Counted from the first letter of the stretch, positions 17,622 to 26,336 are shown. The stretch is 64,000 bases of DNA from Leptospira mtsangambouensis (GCF_004770475.1 NZ_RQHK01000017.1:1240001-1304000), one strand, 5' to 3'. Program-made: numbers and translations. Notes: generated by a model from the sequence alone, not told the origin.

Positions 17622-18053
17622 TTAGTTGGTTCTCATCACAATGTTGAGAAGGCGGTTGTTTTGGTTGAGGCGATCAATCATAAGGCTGTAACTCATTTGG
17701 TTTTGGTTTGCTTCTACCACTTCTTTTTCAATGTCTACGTTGTTTCCATCGGGTCTCATCGTTGTGAGGTAATCCAAATTGGTTTTGGGTTTGGCATCCC
17801 GATAATCTAGCGGTTTAAAAAATTCAATATGACGATCGTTAGTGATTTTAGTCGGAACTGCTTTGTCCTTTTCAATTTTTTCTGATTCGATGGCGCGTTT
17901 CAGCATAGACTCAAACACCACTTCCGAACGTTTAAAATTAGGAACATCCGCATTGGCAATATTATCTGTAATCACTTTACGCCTCTGGGTCGCCGCACCA
18001 AGGCCACGTTCCAAAAGGTCTTGAGTTTTCATGAAATGTGTTGCTTCAAACAT
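17622..18053 (-). CDS. flgB: Flagellar proximal rod protein FlgB
   Basis: A 143-residue rod protein, first gene of the flgB-flgC-fliE group. Typical elements are LLERGLGAATQRRKVITDNI followed by ANADVPNFKRSEV, and a C-terminal helical region with VEANQNQMSYSLMIDRLNQ. ATG 18053 has GAGGAAGAG upstream. FlgB and FlgC form the proximal rod that crosses the periplasm in the spirochaetal periplasmic flagellum. Confidence 0.96.
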   Translation of the reverse strand: MFEATHFMKTQDLLERGLGAATQRRKVITDNIANADVPNFKRSEVVFESMLKRAIESEKIEKDKAVPTKITNDRHIEFFKPLDYRDAKPKTNLDYLTTMRPDGNNVDIEKEVVEANQNQMSYSLMIDRLNQNNRLLNIVMRTN

Positions 18054-18199
18054 ATTTCTCTTCCTCTCTACATTCCCCTTCGGTCGGTTTTTCTTCCCCC
18101 TAAAGCATTTTATGTCGCCTCCATTGATTTTTTTGGGGCGGCCCCAATGGTTTCTAAAACCAAACGGAGAAGCAGGAAGGGTCGGGCTCTCCCTCCAAT

Positions 18200-18221
18200 C
18201 CTCCCCAAGGTTCTGGGGAGG
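18200..18221. repeat. GC-rich inverted repeat downstream of the TolB-like gene
   Basis: CCTCCCCA (18200-18207) and TGGGGAGG (18214-18221) form a perfect 8-bp stem with a 6-base loop, in a locally GC-rich stretch between flgB and the 3' end of the lipoprotein gene at 18256. There is no T-run on either side, so I do not call it an intrinsic terminator, although it could act as one with another factor. Confidence 0.4.
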
Positions 18222-18255
18222 GATTTCCGCTCGATCCCTGCCGCAGGTTATGGAA

Positions 18256-19239
18256 CTAAAATCCGAGTTCTTGGAGGGATTGGGAGGACCAAACGGGAGT
18301 CCTTCCTTCTCGTAAGTATCGTATTTCCTTTGTTTCTAAGGAAACAATATGGAGGCCATACTCTCTATATCGATTCGATTGAAATACGATTTCTTTTCCG
18401 TTGGGGGAAAAGTCAGGGGAAGAATCAGAATAGTTACCAAATGTGATTTGTGAAACTTCATTGGTTTCAAAGTTCACAGTGTAGATATGACTGTATTCAC
18501 CTGAACCATTTCTTGCTGAGGTAAAGGTTATCCATTTTCCATCGGGTGACCACTTGGGATCGGCATCAGATCCTAAGTCCACACTTGGATGCACAAAATT
18601 TGAAATTTGGGAATTGGATAAATTCATCATGTACAATCGAGAGGGAAAGGTTCCCGCAAAATCTTGATTCGATTGAAATACCATATATTTTCCGTTAGGT
18701 GAAATCCCGGGAGCAGCATGTAATTTATCTCCTGCTTCATAGAGAGTAGTCTCTGTTCCAGTTTTCAAATCATGTTTCATCAATCTAAGTTTGGAGGGAG
18801 CAAAATAGGTTCCTCGTTGAAAAACAATTGAGGAGGAATCGGGAAACCAAGCGGCTCGTTGGTTTTCATCCGGGGCAGAAGTGTTAGTGATACGCCTTAC
18901 TTCGCGAGAGGGAAAATCCATCGTGTAGATTTCTGGTCGATTGTGCCCATGAACCGTTCGGCGACTATTAAAGGCAAGATTCTTACCGTTGGGGCTCCAA
19001 CGAGGAGCTAAATCTCTACCAACATTTTCTGTTACATTGATGGTTCGATTTTCTTTTAGGCCATAAAGATAAATTTCATCATCTTTATCTGGATCAAAAG
19101 CAAAAGCAATCGTTCCATAATTGGAAAAAGCAGAGATAAGAGCTAAGCCTAAGAAAAAATCTTTCCCCTCTTCATTTTTATCAGTGCCGCAACGAACCAC
19201 ACCAAACACCAAAAGGAAACTTACAAAATATTTAAACAT
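18256..19239 (-). CDS. TolB/WD40-like beta-propeller lipoprotein
   Basis: A 327-residue lipoprotein: short signal peptide (MFKYFVSFLLVFGVVRC) with the lipobox Cys at 17. Repeated TolB-type PD40 blades follow, each with a W/F-SPNGK or SPDG motif: LAPRWSPNGKNLAF, AAWFPDSSSIVFQ, GISPNGKYMVFQ, PKWSPDGKWITF, PDFSPNGKEIVFQ. It is probably an outer-membrane or periplasmic anchored propeller that binds proteins or polysaccharide. ATG 19239 follows a strong GGAGGG box. Upstream lies a symmetrical array of two operator-like sites and, further out, two copies of a motif shared with two other genes in the window. Confidence 0.85.
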   Translation of the reverse strand: MFKYFVSFLLVFGVVRCGTDKNEEGKDFFLGLALISAFSNYGTIAFAFDPDKDDEIYLYGLKENRTINVTENVGRDLAPRWSPNGKNLAFNSRRTVHGHNRPEIYTMDFPSREVRRITNTSAPDENQRAAWFPDSSSIVFQRGTYFAPSKLRLMKHDLKTGTETTLYEAGDKLHAAPGISPNGKYMVFQSNQDFAGTFPSRLYMMNLSNSQISNFVHPSVDLGSDADPKWSPDGKWITFTSARNGSGEYSHIYTVNFETNEVSQITFGNYSDSSPDFSPNGKEIVFQSNRYREYGLHIVSLETKEIRYLREGRTPVWSSQSLQELGF

Positions 19240-19265
19240 AATACCCTCCGTTTGCCAATTTCCGT

Positions 19266-19310
19266 AAACGCAATTGTGTTGCAATAAATAAATGCAACTT
19301 TGTTGCGTTT
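19266..19310. promoter_or_regulatory. Symmetrical pair of GCAA-N5-TTGC operator-like sites
   Basis: GCAAttgtgTTGC (19270-19282) and GCAActttgTTGC (19294-19306) have centres 24 bp apart. The outer flanks AAACGCAA (19266-19273) and TTGCGTTT (19303-19310) are themselves perfect reverse complements, so the whole element is one large palindrome. It sits 27-71 bp upstream of the TolB-like lipoprotein start. Two-turn spacing of identical dyads is typical of cooperative dimer binding by a repressor. Confidence 0.6.
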
Positions 19311-19394
19311 ATTTATTGGGATGGAAGGAGAGATCCCGTTGAAAGATTCTGGAATCAGGTAATTTCAGGATGTGAATGGAATTTGAAAGTCATT

Positions 19395-19449
19395 GAAAAA
19401 GGTAAGTGACTGTCGAATGAAAATCACTGAAAAAAGTAAGTCACTTTCC
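19395..19449 (-). promoter_or_regulatory. Two copies of the AGTCACTTAC-T-tract motif
   Basis: On the minus strand this stretch contains AGTGACTTACTTTTTTC (19429-19445) and AGTCACTTACCTTTTTC (19395-19411), 34 bp apart. The same element occurs upstream of the genes starting at 50248 and 52047, all on the minus strand. Here it is about 160-210 bp upstream of the TolB-like lipoprotein and just past the end of the SDR gene. Probably regulatory; the factor is unknown. Confidence 0.5.
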
Positions 19450-19523
19450 TTATCCACCGAGTGCCAATCGAAACCCATTCGATCTAGCCATCCAATTCTC
19501 TGTTTGAATCAATTTCTCTATGT

Positions 19524-20375
19524 TTATTTTTTAGTTCTATTTTCTAACTCCAAAAGTAAGGACTGGACGCGGGAGTGTTTTGAGAGATACCAATCAGAAA
19601 AAATCCCAACAATCCCTCGGAAGAGTTGGATGGGAACCCAACGAGCCGGTACGATGATTCTTGGTTTTCGCTGTTTCAAACCATGCACCAATGCCTTTGC
19701 CACTTTTTCAGGAGGAATGGCTTTTCTTAAAATAGGTGGAAATCCGATCTCTCGCATGGTTGTTGTTAAATGATCTCCTCCAAAAACACCCTCTGTCAGT
19801 GGAGTCGTAATCCAACCAGGATACAATACACTGGCACTTGCAGACTTGCCTGCAAGTTCTGCCCGAAGAGAACGGACAAACATTTCAATCCCCGCTTTGG
19901 AAGTGGCATAAGGTGCATTGCACATTCCATTTGTGAAAGCATAGATGGAAGAGGTAACAACCACTTGTCCTTGGTTTTTTACAATTTCAGGTAAAGATGA
20001 TTTGACTGTGCGCCAAACACCTAACAGATCCACTTCCAAAATTTTTTCAAATTCAGATTCATCACTATTAAAAACAGTATAAGCGGATTCTTTCCAAGAA
20101 ATTCCTGCATTGGCAAAAACTATATCAATTTTCCCAAAAGTAGAAACGGATAGATTGGTTACTTTTTTTATGGATTTCCAATCAGTAACATCCATTGCTT
20201 TTGCTAATACTCGTTCTTTTGCAAACTCAGCTGCCAATGTATCCACTGATTTTTGAGATACATCTGTTAATACAAGTTTGGCACCTTCTGCATACAGTTC
20301 TTTTGCGCAAGCGGTTCCAATTCCGCCGGCTGCACCTGTGATGAGAACTACTTTATCTTGTAGATGATAAGCCAT
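19524..20375 (-). CDS. Short-chain dehydrogenase/reductase
   Basis: A 283-residue classical SDR. The NAD(P)-binding GAAGGIG motif is at about residues 14-20, NAG follows in VFANAGISW, the catalytic Ser is in VVVTSSIYAF, and the YATSK catalytic Tyr/Lys pair is intact. Asp in VLTDVSQK after the second strand suggests NAD(H) over NADP(H). The C-terminal extension (about 235-283) contains a hydrophobic stretch (PIQLFRGIVGIFSDWYL), so it may be membrane-associated. Substrate unknown. ATG 20375 follows AAGGTG. Confidence 0.85.
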   Translation of the reverse strand: MAYHLQDKVVLITGAAGGIGTACAKELYAEGAKLVLTDVSQKSVDTLAAEFAKERVLAKAMDVTDWKSIKKVTNLSVSTFGKIDIVFANAGISWKESAYTVFNSDESEFEKILEVDLLGVWRTVKSSLPEIVKNQGQVVVTSSIYAFTNGMCNAPYATSKAGIEMFVRSLRAELAGKSASASVLYPGWITTPLTEGVFGGDHLTTTMREIGFPPILRKAIPPEKVAKALVHGLKQRKPRIIVPARWVPIQLFRGIVGIFSDWYLSKHSRVQSLLLELENRTKK

Positions 20376-20554
20376 ATGACACCTTCTGTCCTGTTAGGGT
20401 AATGGTTTAGATCAATAGTCAACTTCTTATTCAAAAAGAACCAAAAGGCGAGTTTGTTTCTTTATAGATCTAAAAAAAGAAAAGGGAAAATGATTACAAT
20501 GGATACAAGAAGAACGCAAGTTATATAAGTAGGTTTCTACTCTCGAAATATTTC

Positions 20555-21787
20555 TTAGTTTAATTCTTTGATTTTTTGTTCTAAGAGTGCGATTTCTTTT
20601 TTGGATTTTGTTTTTTGAATTGCCTTCTGATAATGTAGAGAAGCCAATTCGCTATTGGAATTAGAATATAAATATCCAAGTAATGAATGGTAATCACGAT
20701 TTTTATAATCTTTATAATTTTCCATTTCATCCAATGCTTTTTGTTTTCCGTTAACTTTTGAATAGGCGAAAACTCGATTTAAAAAAACAGACGGAGATTG
20801 GTAAATTTCCAAAAAGTTATCATATATGTTTAAGATGTATTTCCATTTTTCTAAGGACTCTTCTTGCGTATGCCAATAGGCAATGGCAGCTTCATAATGG
20901 TATCTTGATCGTGAGGTTGTACTAAATGCCTCTAAAAAATATTCGTTTCCTTTCTGAATCAAGTTTTGGTCCCATTTAGATTTATCTTGGTCAGTAAAAA
21001 TCACAACTGACCCTTGCGTATTTGTGCGAGAGTCGAGTCGAGATGCCTGAAAACAAAAAAGAGACATGAGTGCTAACAATTCAGGTGTTTTAGTCGATTT
21101 TGTAAGAGTTAAGGAGAGTCCCAGGTTCATCGCTTGTTTGATTAAATCGATACGAATCACTGAATCTTTTGTTTTTGACGAATAACCTTCGTTAAAAAGA
21201 AGATAAACTGTTAAAAGGACTGAGTCCATCCTCAATTTAATTTCATCAATTGTAAGATCTTTGATTTCAAATTTTGATTGGCGTAATTGTTCGCGTGCGC
21301 GGAATAAAATTTTTTTTACAGCTTCTTTGTTTGAATGAAGAGCAAATCCTATTTCTTCAACACTAAAGCCGCATAAAATTTGTAAACTTAAACAAACTCT
21401 ACTTTTTGGAGAAATCGTATTTTCGCAAACTGCAAAGATCATTGCGAGGTGACTGTCGGAAATTAAACTTTCTTCAAAACTAATGTCTTGTGGTTCTTCA
21501 AAATTTGAGTTTAGAACATGATTTATTTTTTTCGTTTCAGATATTTTTTTTCTAAAACCATCTTTTGCGATATTTTTGGCAACAGTGTAAAGCCATGCAG
21601 AAGGATTTTCTGGGATTCCATTTTGTGGCCAAACTTCGGTAGCTCGTAAAAATGTTTCTGCAATAATGTCCTCAACTACATCAATGTCTTTCAAACTAAA
21701 ATGACGGCACAAAACGGCCGTCATCTTTACTTGTTCTCTACGAAACAAATCCGATAGGATTTTGGTTTCTTGATTAACTATGGTCAT
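20555..21787 (-). CDS. ECF sigma factor, ECF42 type, with C-terminal extension
   Basis: A 410-residue extracytoplasmic-function sigma factor. The first 170 residues hold sigma region 2 (DIVEDIIAETFLRATEVWP, PSAWLYTVAKNIAKDGFRK) and region 4 (LSLQILCGFSVEEIGFALHS). The remaining 240 residues form the large C-terminal domain typical of the ECF42 group (YLLFNEGY, RLDSRT, EAAIAYWH), with TPR-like helices. The family has no anti-sigma factor; the extension is known to be needed for activity. It overlaps the DGPF-protein gene by 14 bases, the hallmark ECF42 pairing. ATG 21787 lies within the end of that gene. Confidence 0.88.
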   Translation of the reverse strand: MTIVNQETKILSDLFRREQVKMTAVLCRHFSLKDIDVVEDIIAETFLRATEVWPQNGIPENPSAWLYTVAKNIAKDGFRKKISETKKINHVLNSNFEEPQDISFEESLISDSHLAMIFAVCENTISPKSRVCLSLQILCGFSVEEIGFALHSNKEAVKKILFRAREQLRQSKFEIKDLTIDEIKLRMDSVLLTVYLLFNEGYSSKTKDSVIRIDLIKQAMNLGLSLTLTKSTKTPELLALMSLFCFQASRLDSRTNTQGSVVIFTDQDKSKWDQNLIQKGNEYFLEAFSTTSRSRYHYEAAIAYWHTQEESLEKWKYILNIYDNFLEIYQSPSVFLNRVFAYSKVNGKQKALDEMENYKDYKNRDYHSLLGYLYSNSNSELASLHYQKAIQKTKSKKEIALLEQKIKELN

Positions 21788-22130
21788 CAGGAGTTACGAC
21801 TTTTCTAACTTCGACATTCCCTCCGATTTTTAGAATTGGACAACCTTTCGCAATTTCAACAGCACCAGTGAGTGATTCTGACCTAACAACGATATAACCA
21901 TTGATGAATTCTTTGATTTCTGTGTAAGGTCCATCTGTCACCAAATTGCCCGGACGAACTGTTTTTGCATCTGAAATCGCCAAACGGTTTCCTTTGTCAG
22001 CCAATTGTTCCTTAGCCGATAAATTTGCCATCCAAGCCATCCATTCTTGTAAGACTTTTTGCATTTGGTCAGGGGATGGTCTTTCTCCCTCTTGGTTGCT
22101 ATTTCGAAAAATTAATGTGAACTCTTTCAT
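21774..22130 (-). CDS. YCII/DGPF-domain protein paired with ECF42 sigma
   Basis: A 118-residue YCII-related protein with the diagnostic TDGPYTEIKEFINGYIVV segment (DGPF-type motif) at about 65-82. Proteins of this family are the usual genomic partners and regulatory targets of ECF42 sigma factors. The reaction is unknown. It is the upstream gene of a two-gene operon and overlaps the sigma factor start by 14 bases. A TTTCCA-TTT-TGGAAA inverted repeat lies about 23 bp before its ATG. Confidence 0.82.
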   Translation of the reverse strand: MKEFTLIFRNSNQEGERPSPDQMQKVLQEWMAWMANLSAKEQLADKGNRLAISDAKTVRPGNLVTDGPYTEIKEFINGYIVVRSESLTGAVEIAKGCPILKIGGNVEVRKVVTPDDHS

Positions 22131-22152
22131 TTTTTACCTCAAATGAATAACG

Positions 22153-22167
22153 TTTCCATTTTGGAAA
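22153..22167. promoter_or_regulatory. Inverted repeat before the DGPF/ECF42 operon
   Basis: TTTCCA-TTT-TGGAAA at 22153-22167 is a perfect 6-bp dyad in the presumed promoter of the DGPF gene (ATG 22130). It may be a regulator site or chance in AT-rich DNA. Confidence 0.3.
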
Positions 22168-22291
22168 TGGGGACATGGATTTGAAAAAAATCTCATCCAT
22201 ACCAGTTTCCATTGAGGTAATTGTAAAAAAAAGTTCAAAATAGATGGGTCGAGAGTTATCTCTTGAATAAACAAACGACCCCGAATTTGTT

Positions 22292-23155
22292 TTAAGAAAC
22301 TAAAACTTCAGCTCCGGCTTTTTTCTTTGGTTTTTGTTCTTTTCGTTTTCTATCTCTTTCTTCTGTGACTTGTTCATAATAAGTTTCATAGTAAGGAAAG
22401 TTGGTTCCCATGAGACGATCCCATACATTAAAATATAGAGAGTAGTTGCCTTGGAATTTTTGGTGGTGGAGGTTATGGTGAGTGGATGTATTGATCCATT
22501 TGGTTATGGGGTGAGATGCCCAACCTTTTGGGAAAAACTCATATCCTAAATGCCACCAAATATTCAGGATCATCGCATAAAAAGTATGGAATAAGACTAC
22601 ATAAAAATGGACAGGAACAAACATAACAAAAGGAACAATGTAGATAGCTTCTAAAAATGCTTCAGTGGCTTGGAACCGGTAAGCAGCAAGTGGAGAAGGA
22701 TTGACTGATTGGTGGTGTTCCGAATGGACATGTGGGTAAACTTTTTTGATATGAGCGAACCTATGCATCCAATAGAACCAAGTTTCATGCCAAATCGTAA
22801 AAAGTGCGAAACTAAGGAAAATATATCCGATTCCTGACCAACTGGTAACTGGCCCAAAGTACACTGCACTTGGGACAATTTTTGCTTTCATCAAGGTGAT
22901 ATTTGTGACTGCCACTAATGTGAAAACAAGTAATGTCACTGCGGATTGACGAAACTCTTTCCAAACTTTTTCAGCCTTGGGATAAACTTTTTGGATGCGA
23001 TAGGTTTCAAAAAAATCCTTTCGCCAAACATAGAATAATAGAAATGCTAACCCTGCAATTGGGTAATAACGTAAGAAATTTAAAACACCTTGCGTAAAAC
23101 CAATTTTGGTAACACAATCTAAAACTAAATCACACTCAACTGGTCCACCAAACAT
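22292..23155 (-). CDS. Fatty acid hydroxylase/sterol desaturase-family membrane protein
   Basis: A 287-residue di-iron membrane oxygenase. About four hydrophobic segments are seen, and the histidine clusters that ligate iron are present: HETWFYWMHRFAH, HVHSEHHQS and STHHNLHH. This pattern defines the fatty acid hydroxylase superfamily, which hydroxylates or desaturates lipid chains in the membrane. The C-terminus is a lysine-rich cytoplasmic tail (RKRKEQKPKKKAG). ATG 23155 follows a perfect TTAGGAGAG. A second, different member of the superfamily is at 28037. Confidence 0.85.
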   Translation of the reverse strand: MFGGPVECDLVLDCVTKIGFTQGVLNFLRYYPIAGLAFLLFYVWRKDFFETYRIQKVYPKAEKVWKEFRQSAVTLLVFTLVAVTNITLMKAKIVPSAVYFGPVTSWSGIGYIFLSFALFTIWHETWFYWMHRFAHIKKVYPHVHSEHHQSVNPSPLAAYRFQATEAFLEAIYIVPFVMFVPVHFYVVLFHTFYAMILNIWWHLGYEFFPKGWASHPITKWINTSTHHNLHHQKFQGNYSLYFNVWDRLMGTNFPYYETYYEQVTEERDRKRKEQKPKKKAGAEVLVS

Positions 23156-23271
23156 AGAACTCTCCTAACCCTTTGCCCTGAGAATGAAACCATTCTAACA
23201 AAAAACAAAACCCAAATCGACCGGATCGGTAAAGTCGGAATAAAAAAAGATTCCGAGCGGGTCCATCCGGA

Positions 23272-24360
23272 TCATTTCCCAAGCAATTTTCTAAATTCGC
23301 TAGGACTTGTACCTACTTCCCGTTTGAAGGCATCATAGAAAGTGGATTTGGAAGGGAACCCAACGTCGTAAGCAATCGTGAGTATGTTCCTTTCTGGATG
23401 GGAGGCAAACAATTCTTTGGCTTCTTTGATGCGGTAGTGATTGACCAATTGAAAAAAATTTTTCTTTTGGTGTAGGTTCAAATACTCGGATAGTTGGTGT
23501 TCTGAAAGGTTCATCTCTTTGGCTAATTTTTCTAAATTGATACTGTCATCCCGATAGATTTTTTCTTCTGCCATCAAACGGAGAAGTTGGTTTTGAAGAG
23601 TCTCTAAATTGAAACCGCCTAATTGGGAGGTTTGGTATTTTTTTTCTTCGATGACTATCTTCTGAACTTCACCCCATAATTCTGGGCTTTTTTGTCGCAA
23701 AAGATATATGCCAATGAGAAGGAACGCGATGAGTGTCGAAACAAGTTCTAATCCATGCCTTTGGTGGAAAAATAAAGTATACACTCCCACTAAACTCGAA
23801 AAAGCTCCAATCCCGACGACAATTCCCACCAAATGAAGATGAGCCGAACTTTTAAATCGTTCCAAACGAATGTATTTTGCCATTTGTGTAAAAACATAAA
23901 AAGCAGCATAAAATATAGGTAAAACTGCGAAAAGAATTGTGATTTGAAACTTAAGTGGAACTCCTTCTAACAAATATTTTGTATGCAGAGCAATTTTTTC
24001 GGAAGCAGAAGAAAGGTAAAAAGGAGTTAATAGAATGGTCACAATGACAGCGGGCACCAGTTCCCAAAAGGAAAATTGATTCCTGTTTGGGCTTTCGTCC
24101 CAAAGTTCTGAAAAATATCGTTTGAGAAGGGCACCAATGCAAGCCGTGAAAGGCAAATGGACCAAATAAAAATGCGGAAAAAATTGGTAAAGTCCACTGG
24201 TTGTCAAAAAGGTATGCGCTTGGAACATTGCGGCAAAGAGAAATAATAACCCTTGCACTTTGGTTTGCCCACTCGAGTTTTTTCTAAGAAATTCTCCCCA
24301 GGCAAAGAGCAGGGAAAGTCCGGCAGAAAAAACAATCAAATGACTTGTGATATTCCACAT
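23272..24360 (-). CDS. Membrane-anchored AraC-family regulator
   Basis: A 362-residue regulator with seven or so hydrophobic segments in residues 1-225 and a cytoplasmic AraC-type DNA-binding domain at about 255-362 (LAKEMNLSEHQLSEYLNLHQ, then ILTIAYDVGFPSKSTFYDAF and GTSPSEFRKLL). This 7TM-AraC layout is common in Leptospira and Bacteroidetes and presumably senses a membrane or periplasmic signal. It is divergent from the MCE transport operon with 87 bp between the starts, where CAATCGATTG lies, so that operon is the likely target. Confidence 0.85.
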   Translation of the reverse strand: MWNITSHLIVFSAGLSLLFAWGEFLRKNSSGQTKVQGLLFLFAAMFQAHTFLTTSGLYQFFPHFYLVHLPFTACIGALLKRYFSELWDESPNRNQFSFWELVPAVIVTILLTPFYLSSASEKIALHTKYLLEGVPLKFQITILFAVLPIFYAAFYVFTQMAKYIRLERFKSSAHLHLVGIVVGIGAFSSLVGVYTLFFHQRHGLELVSTLIAFLLIGIYLLRQKSPELWGEVQKIVIEEKKYQTSQLGGFNLETLQNQLLRLMAEEKIYRDDSINLEKLAKEMNLSEHQLSEYLNLHQKKNFFQLVNHYRIKEAKELFASHPERNILTIAYDVGFPSKSTFYDAFKREVGTSPSEFRKLLGK

Positions 24361-24378
24361 TGTGGTTCATATTTGAAT

Positions 24379-24388
24379 CAATCGATTG
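24379..24388. promoter_or_regulatory. Palindrome in the AraC/MCE divergent promoter
   Basis: CAATCGATTG is a perfect 10-bp palindrome (24379-24388) centrally placed in the 87-bp gap between the divergent AraC-type gene and the MCE permease gene. It may be an operator; short AT-rich palindromes also occur by chance. Confidence 0.35.
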
Positions 24389-24447
24389 GATTGTAAAATA
24401 AAATCACTTGCCTCGGGTTCGTTCTGAAATAGAATTACGTTTGAAAC

Positions 24448-25572
24448 GTGGATACCATTCATCGACAATCCTCCTTTCTTTGGGAAGGAAGCAACTTAGA
24501 AATCCATCTCCCGGCGGTTCTTACTGCTTCGGAAACGGGAAAAGATTGGACTGCCTTTTTCGATATCTTAAAAAAAAATCCCCCTCGCACAATCGTTGTA
24601 CATGCAGGTAATTTGGAGGAAGCAGATTCTTCAGGGATTTCATTTTTAAAATTAATTCGATTGGAATGTGAACAAAGAAAAATCCAGTTCGCCTTGTATG
24701 GATTAGGTGAGCAATTTCGATACCGCCTAAGTGTTTCCGAAGACGATAGCAAAAAGAATAAGGAAACACATTCTAATTCTTTAAGAAGGTCAGAAAAAAT
24801 CGGGAAACTAACCATTGATTCTTTGTTAGAATTCAAATATCTGATTACATTCACTGGTGAACTTACGGTTTCTTTTTGGCGTTCTTTTTTGCATCCTTCA
24901 AAAATCCGATGGAAAGACACCTTTCGTGTAGCGGAATCCATGGGAGTCAATGCATTCCCTATCATAGCGATGATTGGATTTTTACTTGGTCTTATCATGT
25001 CCTTTCAATCTGCAATTCCGATGCGAAGGTTTGGAGCAGAAATTTTTGTCGCCAATCTTGTGGGCCTTTCTTTGTTTCGGGAGCTTGGTCCGCTGATGAC
25101 AGCTTTTATTCTTTCGGGAAGGTCTGGTTCTGCTTTTGCTGCGGAACTCGGCACCATGAAGGTTTCTGAAGAAATTGATGCACTGACTACGATGGGTCTT
25201 CCTCCTGTTCAATTTCTCATTATCCCTCGTTTGGTGGCGTCCTTACTTATGACTCCTCTCCTCACCATTGTTTTTAATTTATTCGGACTGATCGGTGGGG
25301 CAGTAGTGTTGATTAGTTTTGGTTTTCCACTCATTACTTTCATCAACCAAGTGAATTTGGCTGTGGGTTTGTCCGATATCTTAGGTGGGCTCTTAAAATC
25401 TTATTTTTTTGGGATGATCATTGCATCCATTGGTTGTTACCGAGGTCTAAAAACAGCATCAGGTGCAGGGGCTGTTGGGGAATCTACTACCTCAGCCGTT
25501 GTTGGTTCCATCATACTTGTTTCCATCTTAGATGGAATTTTTTCCGTCTTATACTTTTATCTACGAATATGA
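24448..25572 (+). CDS. mlaE: MlaE-family permease with N-terminal STAS domain
   Basis: A 374-residue protein. Residues 1-105 form a STAS domain like MlaB (SNLEIHLPAVLTASETGKDW, ADSSGISFLKLIRLECEQR). Residues about 125-374 are the MlaE/YrbE permease (GVNAFPIIAMIGFLLGLIMS, ELGPLMTAFILSGRSGSAFA, EIDALTTMGLPP). Inner-membrane component of an MCE phospholipid transport system; the STAS part is expected to contact the ATPase. In E. coli MlaB is a separate protein, so this is a fusion. The start is GTG 24448 with little Shine-Dalgarno. It overlaps the ATPase gene by four bases. Confidence 0.88.
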   Translation: MDTIHRQSSFLWEGSNLEIHLPAVLTASETGKDWTAFFDILKKNPPRTIVVHAGNLEEADSSGISFLKLIRLECEQRKIQFALYGLGEQFRYRLSVSEDDSKKNKETHSNSLRRSEKIGKLTIDSLLEFKYLITFTGELTVSFWRSFLHPSKIRWKDTFRVAESMGVNAFPIIAMIGFLLGLIMSFQSAIPMRRFGAEIFVANLVGLSLFRELGPLMTAFILSGRSGSAFAAELGTMKVSEEIDALTTMGLPPVQFLIIPRLVASLLMTPLLTIVFNLFGLIGGAVVLISFGFPLITFINQVNLAVGLSDILGGLLKSYFFGMIIASIGCYRGLKTASGAGAVGESTTSAVVGSIILVSILDGIFSVLYFYLRI

Positions 25573-26336
25573 AAGAAAAACCAATCATTCGAGTGGAACA
25601 TTTAACAACGGGATACGGCCATACAGTCATTATGGAAGATATCTCCTTTGAAGTGAACCGAGGCGAAATATTTGGAATTCTCGGTGGTTCCGGCTGCGGT
25701 AAATCTACTGTATTAAAAAATATGATTGGTCTCACTTCACCATTTAGCGGCCGTATATGGATTGATGAAGATGACATCGTTTTGGCAGAAGGAAAGAAAA
25801 AAATAGAAATCTGGAATCGAATTGGAGTGATGTACCAACAAAGTGCTTTGTTTGGTTCCATGTCCTTATTAGAAAATATTCGACTTCCTTTAGAAGAATT
25901 TACAAAACTTCCTTTGGCTATCATGAATGAAATAGCTATGACCAAATTAAAAATGGTTGGGCTTTTCCCTTTTGCTCATCTGTATCCTGCTGAACTTTCG
26001 GGCGGTATGAAAAAACGTGCAGCCATTGCCCGTGCTATGGCAATGGATCCAGAAATTCTTTTTTTGGATGAACCGAGTGCAGGTCTAGATCCTATCACTA
26101 GTGTGGAGTTAGACCACCTAATCATTCGTTTGTCGAGAACATTAGGAGTTACTTTTGTGATCGTAACTCATGAACTTCCCTCTGTTTTTACTATGGCAGA
26201 TCGAGTGATTGTTTTAGACAAAAGCAAAAAAGGAATCATTGCAGAAGGCAAACCGAAAGATTTAAAAGAAAAATCAAAAGACCCTTTTGTAAAACAATTC
26301 TTCAATCGTATCCCTCAGGAGAGTTCTCAATTATGA
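25569..26336 (+). CDS. mlaF: MlaF-family ABC transporter ATPase
   Basis: A 255-residue ABC ATPase that powers the MCE lipid transporter. Walker A is GGSGCGKST, the Q-loop is VMYQQSALFGSM, the signature is LSGGMKKRAAIARA, Walker B is EILFLDEPSAGLDP and the H-loop is VIVTHE. The MlaF-type D..L..LG extension is at the C-terminus. ATG 25569 overlaps the permease stop (ATGA), and its own stop overlaps the MlaD start, so the three proteins are translationally coupled. Confidence 0.93.
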   Translation: MKEKPIIRVEHLTTGYGHTVIMEDISFEVNRGEIFGILGGSGCGKSTVLKNMIGLTSPFSGRIWIDEDDIVLAEGKKKIEIWNRIGVMYQQSALFGSMSLLENIRLPLEEFTKLPLAIMNEIAMTKLKMVGLFPFAHLYPAELSGGMKKRAAIARAMAMDPEILFLDEPSAGLDPITSVELDHLIIRLSRTLGVTFVIVTHELPSVFTMADRVIVLDKSKKGIIAEGKPKDLKEKSKDPFVKQFFNRIPQESSQL

